Source: Ruminococcus sp. UBA1409 (GTDB lineage Bacteria; Bacillota; Clostridia; Oscillospirales; Ruminococcaceae). From it: DNA of 37,133 nucleotides. The position numbers were made by a program, and so were the translations under genes. The notes under the pieces were generated by a model. That model had not been told where the DNA came from. It saw nothing but the letters and a program-made list of their open reading frames with translations, and made no database searches. The first letter of the stretch is position 1, and every line of letters starts with the position of its first letter. This document shows positions 17,372 through 25,120 of the stretch, in pieces. The stretch lies in contig DBPX01000016.1 of assembly GCA_002305045.1 (NCBI GenBank), positions 208,737 to 245,869 on the forward strand. The letters are read 5' to 3'.

Positions 17372-17995
17372 TTATCCCTGGGTAAGCCTTTGGCTTCCCT
17401 TAAAAAACGCCTTTATCCTCTCAAAAAGCTCAAAGCAGAATATTTTGTATTTAAACTCCTCCGGCTCGCAGATAATAGCAAGCTCCTCGTCGGTCAGGAC
17501 CTTGATATCCTCAAGCCGTGACGAGCCGGATATGCAAAGCGAGGGATACAGCACGCACCACCAGTTTTTACCCTTGGCGTCACCCAGCCTTATGCAAAGG
17601 CAGTCGTACTCCCCTGCCGGAAGCGTGAAGCCGTCATACTCCCGCCTGTTTGCATAGGCGGTCTCTATGCTGATGTCTACATAGCCCGGCTCGTCCTCTC
17701 TGTCTATTGACTCTAAGACAAGACGGCTTATTCTTTCCGACTCCATGCTTAAAAGCGTCATTACCTCCTGCTTTGAGCCTGCACCGGCTTCCTTCAGCCT
17801 TTTTTCAAGGTAGCCTATTACGGCGTCTCTGGCGTCAAGCTTCTCTGACTGAGCCTCCTCGCAATCAGAATCCGCTATTACATGAATCCTTAAAAGCTTG
17901 TCGGCTAGCGACCTCACCTCTTGACCCTCCGACGCCGAGCCTGCGACCGCTAAAACAAAAAGAGCGATTCCAAACGAATACAAAAGCTTTTTCAT
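17372..17995 (-). CDS. spoIIR: Stage II sporulation protein R
   Basis: SpoIIR is made in the forespore under sigma-F, exported to the intermembrane space and triggers SpoIIGA to process pro-sigma-E in the mother cell. The 207-residue product has an N-terminal signal/anchor (MKKLLYSFGIALFVLAVAG), the family opening LRIHVIADSDCEEAQSEKL with LDARDAVIGYL, and the diagnostic LPAGEYDCLCIRLGDAKGKN and WWCVLYPSLC segments. I chose the ATG at 17995; GAAAGGA lies 12 bases upstream, whereas the ATG four codons earlier touches that site directly. It is embedded between an mreB-like gene and addB, and a sigma-F-like promoter lies right before it (18022-18051). Confidence 0.94.
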   Translation of the reverse strand: MKKLLYSFGIALFVLAVAGSASEGQEVRSLADKLLRIHVIADSDCEEAQSEKLDARDAVIGYLEKRLKEAGAGSKQEVMTLLSMESERISRLVLESIDREDEPGYVDISIETAYANRREYDGFTLPAGEYDCLCIRLGDAKGKNWWCVLYPSLCISGSSRLEDIKVLTDEELAIICEPEEFKYKIFCFELFERIKAFFKGSQRLTQG

Positions 17996-18021
17996 ACGGC
18001 TGACCATTCCTTTCTATCGGG

Positions 18022-18051
18022 AATTATTGCCGTATTTTACCAGTTATATTC
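18022..18051 (-). promoter_or_regulatory. Sigma-F-like promoter of spoIIR
   Basis: Minus strand: -10 element GGCAATAATT (18022-18031) matches nine of ten positions of the sigma-F/G consensus GGHRANAHTR; GAATA (18047-18051), 15 bases upstream, matches four of five positions of GYATA. spoIIR is a known sigma-F gene in Bacillus. Confidence 0.6.
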
Positions 18052-18067
18052 ATCCGGCAGGAGGCTT

Positions 18068-19081
18068 TTAGCTGCTGAAAACAGAAATCCTCTCGAAGCC
18101 GTTTCTTAGCTGGTCTCTTAAATGGAACGCCCGGCTTGTACCCCTTGCGACGCAGCCAAGAGGGTCCTGAGCTATCCTGCACTTTACCCCGGTCTCCCGG
18201 GAGATATACATATCTATTCCTCTTATCAGTGCGCCGCCTCCGGCTATCAGTATTCCATCCTCGTAAATATCCCCTATCAGCTCTGGAGGGGTGCTCTCAA
18301 ATACCGACAGGACGGTCTCAACTATCCTTGACAGGTCCTCGCCTATTGCGTTGTAGATATCAGCCTCGCTCACAGGAGCTGAAGCAGGCATACCGTTTAT
18401 AAGGCTTCGTCCCTTTACGGTGCCAGCCTCCTCTGCGCTCGGCCAGAAAGCATTGGCGTATTCAAGCTTTAACGCCTCCGCCGACCTCTCGCCTATCAAA
18501 AGCTTATAATACTCCGAATAATACCTTACTATCGAGGAGTCAAAGAGGTTTCCTCCGCATTTTACCGACGCTGAGGCGACAATCCCTCCCAAGGAGGTTA
18601 CGGCGACATCCGTAGTGCCTCCCCCGATGTCTACAACCATATGTCCGAAGGGCTTTAGAATGTCCGCTCCTGCGCCCATAAGAGCCGCAACCGGCTCATC
18701 CAGAAGATATACCGTTCTAGCTCCCGCCTGGACGGCGGTCTCCACCACCGCACGCCTTTCGACCTCGGTAATCTTGGTCGGGACGCACATTATTATTCTC
18801 GGATTAATAAGACGCTTGCCGATAACCTTTAGTATGCACCGGCGTATCAGCTCCTGAGCCATATCGTTGTTTGTTATCACTCCGTCCCTGAGCGGCTTAA
18901 TAACAGCTATATGCCCGGGAGTTCGTCCCAGCATCGAGTACGCCTCCTTGCCGAATGCCGCCACGGTTTTTGTCCTTAGATTATATGCTATAACCGTAGG
19001 CTCGTTCAAAACAGCCGTTCCGCCGGAGGTTATAATTATGTTCGAAGTTCCAAGGTCTATGCCAAGGTCAAGAAAGGACAC
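18068..19081 (-). CDS. MreB/Mbl-family cell shape protein
   Basis: A 337-residue bacterial actin. The phosphate 1 loop is GIDLGTSN near the N-terminus, followed by AVIKPLRDGVITN, phosphate 2 VVDIGGGTTDVAV and the adenosine motif ILIAGGGALIRGID near the C-terminus. MreB-type filaments move under the membrane and guide peptidoglycan synthesis. It could be MreB, Mbl or MreBH; there is no mreC/mreD next to it, so this is probably a second copy away from the main mre locus. The best start is GTG at 19079-19081, 6 bases after AGGAGG and giving VSFLDLGIDLG, like other family members; the ATG two codons earlier abuts the ribosome binding site. The start overlaps the 3' end of recD2 by 14 bases. Confidence 0.9.
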   Translation of the reverse strand: MSFLDLGIDLGTSNIIITSGGTAVLNEPTVIAYNLRTKTVAAFGKEAYSMLGRTPGHIAVIKPLRDGVITNNDMAQELIRRCILKVIGKRLINPRIIMCVPTKITEVERRAVVETAVQAGARTVYLLDEPVAALMGAGADILKPFGHMVVDIGGGTTDVAVTSLGGIVASASVKCGGNLFDSSIVRYYSEYYKLLIGERSAEALKLEYANAFWPSAEEAGTVKGRSLINGMPASAPVSEADIYNAIGEDLSRIVETVLSVFESTPPELIGDIYEDGILIAGGGALIRGIDMYISRETGVKCRIAQDPLGCVARGTSRAFHLRDQLRNGFERISVFSS

Positions 19082-21329
19082 CTTCATCCTCCTCACTTGC
19101 GCCGTCAGGTGCGTTATTACCGTAATATTCCCTTATGAGAGTCTCCAAAAGTGTGTAGCGGTTCATTCTTCTGTTGTTGTTTACCATATACTCTATCCGC
19201 TTGGAGGAGCCTACAAGCACTATAAGCCTTTTAGCCCTGGTGACGGCGGTGTAGAGAAGATTTCTAAAGTACAGCTTGTCGAATCCGCCGAGAATAGGCA
19301 TAATCACAGCCTCAAACTCGCTCCCCTGACTCTTGTGGACGGTAGCAGCATAGGCAAGCTCTAGGTTTTCAAGGCTTGAAAGGCTGTAGCTGCAGAGCCT
19401 GCCGTCAAAATCTATCTCCATTATCCCAAGAATCCTGTTGAGCATCCTTATGACTCCAATATCGCCGTTGAAGATTCCGCTGCCCTTTTCGCCGTCCTTT
19501 TTCCACTCAAGGTCATAGTCGTTTTTAATCTGCATGACCTTGTCCCCGGTGCGAAAGGTATACAAAAGCGTTTTAATCTCCGACTTATCTTTAGAGGGCG
19601 GGTTAAGCTCCGCCTGAAGCCGCTTGTTAAGCTCCACGGTGCCCAAGGGTCCCTTTCTTGTTGGAGTCAGCACCTGGATGTCGTCTATCGGGGAAAAGCC
19701 GTAGGCGTTAGGGAGCCTTTCGGTGCACAGCTCCACGGTAAGGCTCATGGCGGACTCGAAGTCGAGCCGCTGTAAAAAGAAGAAATCGTCAAAGCTTCTT
19801 GAAAGCTCAGGCATAGCGCCCTTTACTATCCTGTGGGCATTTGTGACTATCGCACTCTGGGACGCCTGGCGGAAAATCTCGGTGAGCGAGATAACCGGCA
19901 GCCGCCCGCTTTTTATCAGGTCGTGAAGGACATTTCCCGCTCCGACCGAGGGGAGCTGGTCGCTGTCCCCCACCATTATGAGCTTGCAGTTTATGCCAAG
20001 CGCACGAAGAAGCGCCTCAAAAAGAAGCGAGTCCACCATCGACATCTCGTCTATCACCACGGCATCGCACTCGAGGGGATTCAGCTCGTTATGCTCAAAG
20101 CTCATGCTTCCGTTCTGTCCCGGTCTTACTCCAAGGAGCCTATGTATCGTCTTTGCCTCGTAGCCGGTGAGGTCTGAGATTCTCTTTGCGGCTCTTCCCG
20201 TGGGAGCGCATATCATAACCCTAAGACCCTGCTGCTCAAGAAGCGAGATTATAGCCTCAAGAGCTGTTGTCTTTCCCGTTCCCGGGCCGCCGGTGAGAAT
20301 CATAAAGCCCTTTGAAAGTGCGGTGTTTATTGCAAGCCTTTGCTCCTTAGCGTAATTTATTCCGTGCTCCCTTTCCGCAAGGTCGATTACATCATCGTAG
20401 TTTATCCTTGTATCATAGGCAAGGGTGTTCATTATGCTGAGCCGTCTTGCGATATAATCCTCTGCGACGTAAAGCTCTTTAAGCATGATGTAGCTTTTGC
20501 TATTGCTTTTCGCTATGTAAAGACCGTTGACCTCCGGCTCATCCTCTATTGCCTCAAGGATTTTATCCCTGTCCAGGGACAAAAGCTTAGAGCCGGTATC
20601 CAAAAGCTTATTTAAAGGCAGACATGAATGCCCGGCATAGGAGTTTTCCAAAAGTATATATCTTACTCCTGCAATTATTCTTATCCGGCTGTCTGAAAAC
20701 TCGCCGATTCTTCCAGCCAGCTCCTCGGCGCTGTTAAAGGGAAGCCCGATAGACGCATCGCATAGAATATACGGGTTGCTGTTAATAAGCTCTAAGGACG
20801 AGGCTCCGTATTTTCTCCATACCCTCACTCCGTATGAGGCTGAAAGTCCGCAGCCGGAGAAATAGTCAAGCACAGCCCTGAAGCCTATCACCTTTTTAAA
20901 CTCAGAGCTGTAGCTAAGAGCCTTGGCAAGGGATATCCCCTGAATCTCGCCAAGGCGCTCAGGCTCGTTTTCAAGAATATCAAGCGTTTTTTCCCTGAAC
21001 CTTTTTACCATCGCCGCAGCGGTGACAGGACCTATCCCCTTGATTATCCCGCCCGCCAGAAATCTTTGTATCGCAGACGCCGTCTGCGGCAGGGAATGAA
21101 CGCACGCCTCCGCCTTAAACTGCATTCCGAACCTTGGGTGAGAGGAAAAGGAGCCTGTAAGCTCCAGCTCCTCGCCCTCCTCGACATTTCCAAGCTCTCC
21201 GACCACCGTAAGAGGCTCTCCCCCGTGGTCAAGAACGATAACGGCAAAGCCATTGTCGTTGTTTCTGTAGGTCACGCTGTCAACCGTGCCGGTTACCGTT
21301 TTCAGCTGGGCACTGCCTCTTCTGTCCAT
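19068..21329 (-). CDS. recD2: RecD-like DNA helicase RecD2
   Basis: RecD2 is a 5'-3' superfamily 1B helicase, found in bacteria without RecBC, that protects against DNA damage. The 753-residue product has an N-terminal OB-like part (TVTGTVDSVTYRNNDNGFAV), helix-hairpin-helix repeats (GGIIKGIGPVTAAAMVKRF), Walker A GGPGTGKTT, Walker B DAVVIDEMSMVDS, motif III MVGDSDQLPSVGAG and motif VI LLYTAVTRAKRLIVLVGS. Although the frame is open 34 codons further, the ATG at 21329 starts one base after the stop of the upstream gene and gives the usual family N-terminus. The ribosome binding site AAGGGG is about 14 bases away, so translation probably depends on coupling. Confidence 0.95.
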   Translation of the reverse strand: MDRRGSAQLKTVTGTVDSVTYRNNDNGFAVIVLDHGGEPLTVVGELGNVEEGEELELTGSFSSHPRFGMQFKAEACVHSLPQTASAIQRFLAGGIIKGIGPVTAAAMVKRFREKTLDILENEPERLGEIQGISLAKALSYSSEFKKVIGFRAVLDYFSGCGLSASYGVRVWRKYGASSLELINSNPYILCDASIGLPFNSAEELAGRIGEFSDSRIRIIAGVRYILLENSYAGHSCLPLNKLLDTGSKLLSLDRDKILEAIEDEPEVNGLYIAKSNSKSYIMLKELYVAEDYIARRLSIMNTLAYDTRINYDDVIDLAEREHGINYAKEQRLAINTALSKGFMILTGGPGTGKTTALEAIISLLEQQGLRVMICAPTGRAAKRISDLTGYEAKTIHRLLGVRPGQNGSMSFEHNELNPLECDAVVIDEMSMVDSLLFEALLRALGINCKLIMVGDSDQLPSVGAGNVLHDLIKSGRLPVISLTEIFRQASQSAIVTNAHRIVKGAMPELSRSFDDFFFLQRLDFESAMSLTVELCTERLPNAYGFSPIDDIQVLTPTRKGPLGTVELNKRLQAELNPPSKDKSEIKTLLYTFRTGDKVMQIKNDYDLEWKKDGEKGSGIFNGDIGVIRMLNRILGIMEIDFDGRLCSYSLSSLENLELAYAATVHKSQGSEFEAVIMPILGGFDKLYFRNLLYTAVTRAKRLIVLVGSSKRIEYMVNNNRRMNRYTLLETLIREYYGNNAPDGASEEDEGVLS

Positions 21330-21330
21330 T

Positions 21331-21663
21331 TTAGCTGCCGTCACCCCTTTCAAGCGACACCATCCCCTCAAGCTTTTTTGAAAGCTCCAAAAGCCATCTT
21401 CGGGACTCCTCGCTGTTTTCCTTATCCACAATCCTAAAGCTCACCCTGGTATCCTTGAAGCAGGGGGCCTGAACTACTTTTTGTGCGATTCTCTCGAACC
21501 GCTCGCAATCCTTATGATAGTAAAGCACCACTCTGCACTCGGGGAGCCTATCACGCCGCTCTCCCCTTCTAAGCGCCGACCTCACAAAAAGAATAACCGA
21601 GCCTGTCAGCAAAACTATCACAGCCGAGACAAAAAGCTCTGCGCTAAAATAATCCGTAATCAT
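21331..21663 (-). CDS. Small single-pass membrane protein of unknown function
   Basis: A 110-residue protein: one N-terminal transmembrane segment (about residues 9-30, FVSAVIVLLTGSVILFVRSAL) and a soluble, charged C-terminal part with VVLYYHKDCERFERIAQKVV and VSFRIVDKENSEESRRWLLEL. That second part has an alternating strand-helix-strand look, but I do not recognise the family. ATG 21663 follows GGGAGG by 6 bases. It is the first gene behind the sigma-A promoter at 21838-21866 and its stop is one base before recD2, so it is co-expressed with the recombination genes. Similar small proteins occur in clostridial genomes, but I cannot name one. Confidence 0.75.
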   Translation of the reverse strand: MITDYFSAELFVSAVIVLLTGSVILFVRSALRRGERRDRLPECRVVLYYHKDCERFERIAQKVVQAPCFKDTRVSFRIVDKENSEESRRWLLELSKKLEGMVSLERGDGS

Positions 21664-21837
21664 GACAATCCTCCCGCAGTCAGTATACTCCATGATATTC
21701 AAGCGATAAGCTTTTGGTGTGTCTGCGGGCAAAATATCAAAATATTTCCGGGCTTTGCGGATAATTTTCCTGGGCGCTTCTTAAAAATCCGGGCACGACT
21801 TTTCTAGTCATCCCGTCAAGAGGGTGCTGACAGCTAC

Positions 21838-21866
21838 ATTATACTCTTAATCAGGTCTTATTGCAA
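21838..21866 (-). promoter_or_regulatory. Sigma-A promoter of the recD2-mreB-spoIIR-addBA cluster
   Basis: Minus strand: TTGCAA at 21861-21866, 17-base spacer, TATAAT at 21838-21843. About 170 leader bases precede the first start codon at 21663; no clear structure or small gene was recognised in them. Confidence 0.8.
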
Positions 21867-21875
21867 GCACAAAAT

Positions 21876-22064
21876 TCACTTGTGATTGCTATCGACCTCT
21901 TTTTTGGACAGTATGACATTTTCCTCGCTTCTGTTGTAGACTCTTCCCTCGGGAGTCGTTATATTGTCGACTATTACATTTGTCATATACTCCGGCTCGA
22001 TTTCACGGCGGGGTCTGTAAATTCTAACGACCTCGTCCTTGCTTTTTTTATCCGTCCTTTTCAT
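21876..22064 (-). CDS. Hypothetical 62-residue protein
   Basis: A small, strongly charged protein (many Lys, Arg, Glu, Asp) without membrane segment or cysteine motif. The middle reads EPEYMTNVIVDNITTPEGR, which looks like two short strands. The ATG at 22064 is preceded by AAAGGAG with 8-base spacing, the main reason to accept it; a plus-strand frame overlapping the same stretch has no comparable site. It ends just before the promoter of the recD2 cluster and is a separate unit. I do not recognise the family. Confidence 0.6.
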   Translation of the reverse strand: MKRTDKKSKDEVVRIYRPRREIEPEYMTNVIVDNITTPEGRVYNRSEENVILSKKEVDSNHK

Positions 22065-22153
22065 CCTCAGCTCTCCTTTAAAATAACATCAAAGGCTATT
22101 ATCACCGGCTTTGAGCTTTTTATTCCGCTCAATGAGGAAGTTTTAAAAAGATA

Positions 22154-22182
22154 TTGTTTTATCCATGGATTTGATATATAAT
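22154..22182 (+). promoter_or_regulatory. Probable sigma-A promoter of the 22288 membrane gene
   Basis: TTGTTT at 22154-22159, 17-base spacer, TATAAT at 22177-22182, directed toward the membrane protein gene at 22288. The -35 box is weak. Confidence 0.6.
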
Positions 22183-22204
22183 ATAACCTGTGAAATAAAA
22201 TCCC

Positions 22205-22259
22205 AAAGCTAAAAGCAATGCTGAAGGCAAAGCTAAAAGCAGAGCTAAAAGCAGAGCTT
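22205..22259 (+). repeat. Imperfect 12-bp tandem repeat in the leader of the 22288 gene
   Basis: Four and a half units of AAAGCTAAAAGC and variants (AATGCTGAAGGC, AGAGCTAAAAGC) lie between the promoter and the ribosome binding site. The period is a multiple of three and the stretch is open: ATG 22218 reads a Lys-Leu-Lys-Ala/Glu peptide of 31 codons that stops at 22313, inside the next gene in another frame. No good ribosome binding site precedes that ATG. Confidence 0.7.
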
Positions 22260-22287
22260 AAGGACTGCCTAAAATCGGAGGATTATC

Positions 22288-22869
22288 ATGAAAAAACCTG
22301 TCATACTTTTTAAATCAGTGCTGTATTTAATACTTTGCTGGCTCTCGTCCTTTGTAATTACCATGTTCTTTCAGACCTTTTATGATATGCTCGGAATCAT
22401 AATGTGCTTTGCCTTCGGGCTATGCTCGGTGGGAGCCTGCATCTGCCTCTACGGTGATTTTACCCTAAAGCAGGGACGAAAAATGAGCGTCTATGACGAA
22501 AGGCATACGAAAGAGGATAACTCCCGCTTCGGGCTTGTAATCGGAGCCGTCCCGACGGCAATTAACTATATTTTTGTCTTGGTGCTGTATCTTTCGAGCT
22601 TTGAAATAATCAAGTTTGACTTTTATCCCTATTACAAGACCCTGACTCTTTATTTTGTCCCCCTGACATATCTTTTCGCCCCTAACAAGGTCGAGGTGAT
22701 AAATGATGTCACCATGTCGGTAAGCGTTCACGCATGGGAGCTGTCTCCCCTTGCTCTGATTGTTATCACCGTCCTGCCGCTTGTATTTCTTGTGACCTGC
22801 TGGCTCGGCTTTAGGATAGGCTATAAGCATATTGATGTCAAGGAAAGAATAATCTACGGCAGAAAATAA
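22288..22869 (+). CDS. Multi-pass membrane protein of unknown function
   Basis: A 193-residue protein with four to five hydrophobic segments (about residues 7-28, 32-55, 83-106, 117-136 and 153-176), separated by a charged loop (KQGRKMSVYDERHTKEDN, about 67-81). No enzymatic or transporter motif is seen. ATG 22288 follows GGAGG by 7 bases. It has a promoter of its own and lies before cwlD, but 73 bases and a sigma-E-like promoter separate them. The protein at 28222 has a similar size and layout, with a charged loop and a pair of helices followed by a basic/acidic tail, suggesting distant paralogy. I do not recognise the family. Confidence 0.8.
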   Translation: MKKPVILFKSVLYLILCWLSSFVITMFFQTFYDMLGIIMCFAFGLCSVGACICLYGDFTLKQGRKMSVYDERHTKEDNSRFGLVIGAVPTAINYIFVLVLYLSSFEIIKFDFYPYYKTLTLYFVPLTYLFAPNKVEVINDVTMSVSVHAWELSPLALIVITVLPLVFLVTCWLGFRIGYKHIDVKERIIYGRK

Positions 22870-22876
22870 CAGGCAA

Positions 22877-22905
22877 TCATATTTTTTAAGACAACCTCAT
22901 AAGTT
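22877..22905 (+). promoter_or_regulatory. Sigma-E-like promoter of cwlD
   Basis: TCATATT at 22877-22883, 14-base spacer, CATAAGTT at 22898-22905. The sigma-E consensus is roughly KMATATT and CATACANT. cwlD is a sigma-E gene in Bacillus, so gene and signal agree. Confidence 0.6.
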
Positions 22906-22942
22906 TGTACAAATCACTAAAGCTGCTTTTGGAGGTTATCTT

Positions 22943-23683
22943 ATGCTTAAATCCCTGAAAAAACTCTGGGCGAACAGGCTGGGCGCACTGATAGTGATGC
23001 TTTGCGCCTATCTTTTGGTCTTTGGCTTTGTAAACAGCTACAGGGAGTCCCCGGCTGCAATCGAGACCGCAGCAGACCCCAGATTCCCCACTATAGTAAT
23101 CGACGCCGGTCACGGAGGCATCGACAGCGGCTGCGTAAGCATAAACGGTGCTGAGGAAAAGGATATAAACCTTAATATCCTTTTAAATCTTCGGCAGCTT
23201 CTTGACCTTGCCGGCTTTGACACGGTAGTCACCCGTGACAGCGACAGGTCGATTCACGACCTAGGAGTTACCGGGCTTGGGAATCAGAAAAAGTCGGACA
23301 TGGAAAACAGGCTCGCCATCATCAACTCCTGCGAGGACGCCATCTTCATCTCGATACACCAAAACCAGTTCACCGACCCGCAGTATTACGGCGCCCAGAT
23401 GTTCTACCCGGCGGAAAGTCAGGAGAGCCAGAGGCTTGCACAGATACTCCAAAACAGCATAGTTTCAAGGCTCCAGCCCGAAAACAAAAGGGAGATAAAG
23501 CCGGTGGGAGACGAAATATACCTTCTTCACTACTCAAAATTCCCCGCCGTGATGGCTGAGTGCGGCTTTCTATCGAATCAGGCAGAGGCGGACCTTTTAG
23601 AGTCCGAGGAGTATCAGAGCAAGGTCGCTTTTTCCATCTTCGCAGGGATATGCGAGTATCTTTTCAGCCAGACGGCAGCATAA
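22943..23683 (+). CDS. cwlD: N-acetylmuramoyl-L-alanine amidase CwlD (spore cortex)
   Basis: CwlD is a zinc amidase that, with PdaA, makes muramic-delta-lactam in the spore cortex, the mark read by germination lytic enzymes. The 246-residue product has an N-terminal membrane anchor (about 13-31, LGALIVMLCAYLLVFGFV) and an amidase_3 domain: DAGHGGIDSG with the first zinc histidine, EEKDINLNILLNLRQLL with the glutamate ligand, SIHQN with the second histidine and the catalytic glutamate in MAECGFLSNQAE. ATG 22943 follows GGAGGT by 6 bases. radA begins 34 bases after its stop and has a good site of its own; the two may share a transcript. Confidence 0.93.
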   Translation: MLKSLKKLWANRLGALIVMLCAYLLVFGFVNSYRESPAAIETAADPRFPTIVIDAGHGGIDSGCVSINGAEEKDINLNILLNLRQLLDLAGFDTVVTRDSDRSIHDLGVTGLGNQKKSDMENRLAIINSCEDAIFISIHQNQFTDPQYYGAQMFYPAESQESQRLAQILQNSIVSRLQPENKREIKPVGDEIYLLHYSKFPAVMAECGFLSNQAEADLLESEEYQSKVAFSIFAGICEYLFSQTAA

Positions 23684-23717
23684 AAAAAGCTTAAATCAAA
23701 CCGAAAGGAAGATTAAA

Positions 23718-25109
23718 ATGGCAGGCTCATCCAAGCAAAAAAGAGTGTATGTATGCTCTGAGTGCGGCAGCGAGTTTCCGAAATGGAACGGAAGGTGTCA
23801 GGTCTGCGGCGCATGGAACTCTATAGAGGAGCTGGAGACTGTAAGCCAGTCGTCAAGGTCCCGTGGAGGCTCACGCAGCTCCCAGAGCGAGCTGGAGGGT
23901 AAAATTGTCCTTCTTTCAGACGCTGACATACTATCCAGTGAGACAAGATACGGCACCGGCGTCGGCGAGCTTGACAGAGTGCTTGGAGGCGGGCTTGTAA
24001 AAGGCTCGATAGTCCTTCTGGGCGGCGAGCCGGGCATCGGAAAGTCGACTCTTTTGCTCCAGATATGCCGCTACCTAGGCGAGGATAAGGATATTCTTTA
24101 TGTCTCGGGCGAGGAGTCTGTAAGGCAGATAAAGCTAAGAGCCAAAAGGCTGGGCGTCGACTGCGGGAGGCTCTATCTTTTAGCTGAGTCTGACGCTCAG
24201 GCGATATGCGGTCTGATATCCGGCAGCAAGCCTGACATTGTGATAATAGACTCTATTCAGACAATGTCTATAAACGAGATAAATTCGGCTCCCGGCTCTA
24301 TCTCCCAGGTCAGGGAGTGTACCGGGCTGTTTATGAGGACAGCAAAGTCGGAGGATATCCCGATTTTCATAGTCGGTCATGTCAACAAGGACGGCGCAAT
24401 CGCCGGTCCTAAGGTTATGGAGCATATAGTCGACGCCGTTTTATACTTTGAGGGGGAAAGAAATCTCTCCTACAGAATACTCAGGGCCGTCAAAAACCGC
24501 TACGGCTCGACAAACGAAATCGGAGTCTTTGAAATGAGAGAAAGCGGTCTTGCGGAGGTCAAAAATCCCTCTCAGGCTATGCTGTCCGGCCGCCCGACGG
24601 GGGTTTCTGGCTGCTGCGTAGGCTGCTCGATGGAGGGCTCAAGACCGATTCTGGCGGAGATTCAGGCCCTTGTCACAAGGAGCAGCCTGCAGTCCCCGAG
24701 AAGAACCTCCCAGGGCTTCGATTTAAACAGGCTCTGGCTGATTTTAGCGGTGCTTGAAAAGCGTCTTGGATACCATTTTGGAAATCTTGATGTCTATGTC
24801 AATGTAGTTGGAGGTCTAAGGATAACAGAGCCGTCAGCAGACCTCGCCGTAGCCCTTTCTTTGATATCCTCCCTCAAGGACGCCCCGATAGACGACGATA
24901 TAATCGCCTTCGGGGAGATAGGTCTGGGAGGCGAGCTAAGAAGCGTCTCCCACATTGAGCAAAGAATACAGGAGGCGGCAAGGCTTGGCTTTAAAAAATG
25001 CATCCTGCCAAAGCACTCCCTTGACGGCATAAAAAGGAGCGGTCAGAATAATATCGAGCTTGTCGGGGTCTCTAATCTTTTGCAGGCGTTTGGGGCAGTC
25101 AAGAATTAG
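23718..25109 (+). CDS. radA: DNA repair protein RadA/Sms
   Basis: RadA is a DnaB-type helicase that promotes branch migration during recombination with RecA. The 463-residue product has the N-terminal four-cysteine zinc finger (C13 and C16, C27 and C30, with the FPKWNGRC core), Walker A GGEPGIGKST (102-111), the RadA-specific KNRYG at 259-263, and a C-terminal Lon-protease-like domain with DLAVALSLISS and GEIGLGGELR. ATG 23718 follows AAAGGAAG. Its stop lies only 11 bases from the converging clpC stop, and no hairpin terminator was seen, so the transcripts probably overlap. In Bacillus radA lies next to clpC in the same direction; here it is convergent. Confidence 0.97.
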   Translation: MAGSSKQKRVYVCSECGSEFPKWNGRCQVCGAWNSIEELETVSQSSRSRGGSRSSQSELEGKIVLLSDADILSSETRYGTGVGELDRVLGGGLVKGSIVLLGGEPGIGKSTLLLQICRYLGEDKDILYVSGEESVRQIKLRAKRLGVDCGRLYLLAESDAQAICGLISGSKPDIVIIDSIQTMSINEINSAPGSISQVRECTGLFMRTAKSEDIPIFIVGHVNKDGAIAGPKVMEHIVDAVLYFEGERNLSYRILRAVKNRYGSTNEIGVFEMRESGLAEVKNPSQAMLSGRPTGVSGCCVGCSMEGSRPILAEIQALVTRSSLQSPRRTSQGFDLNRLWLILAVLEKRLGYHFGNLDVYVNVVGGLRITEPSADLAVALSLISSLKDAPIDDDIIAFGEIGLGGELRSVSHIEQRIQEAARLGFKKCILPKHSLDGIKRSGQNNIELVGVSNLLQAFGAVKN

Positions 25110-25120
25110 CCTTAGCCCGC

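Noticed and set aside
21861..22181. Plus-strand open frame of 106 codons
   Set aside because: Overlaps the better-supported minus-strand 62-residue gene and the recD2 promoter; no ribosome binding site.
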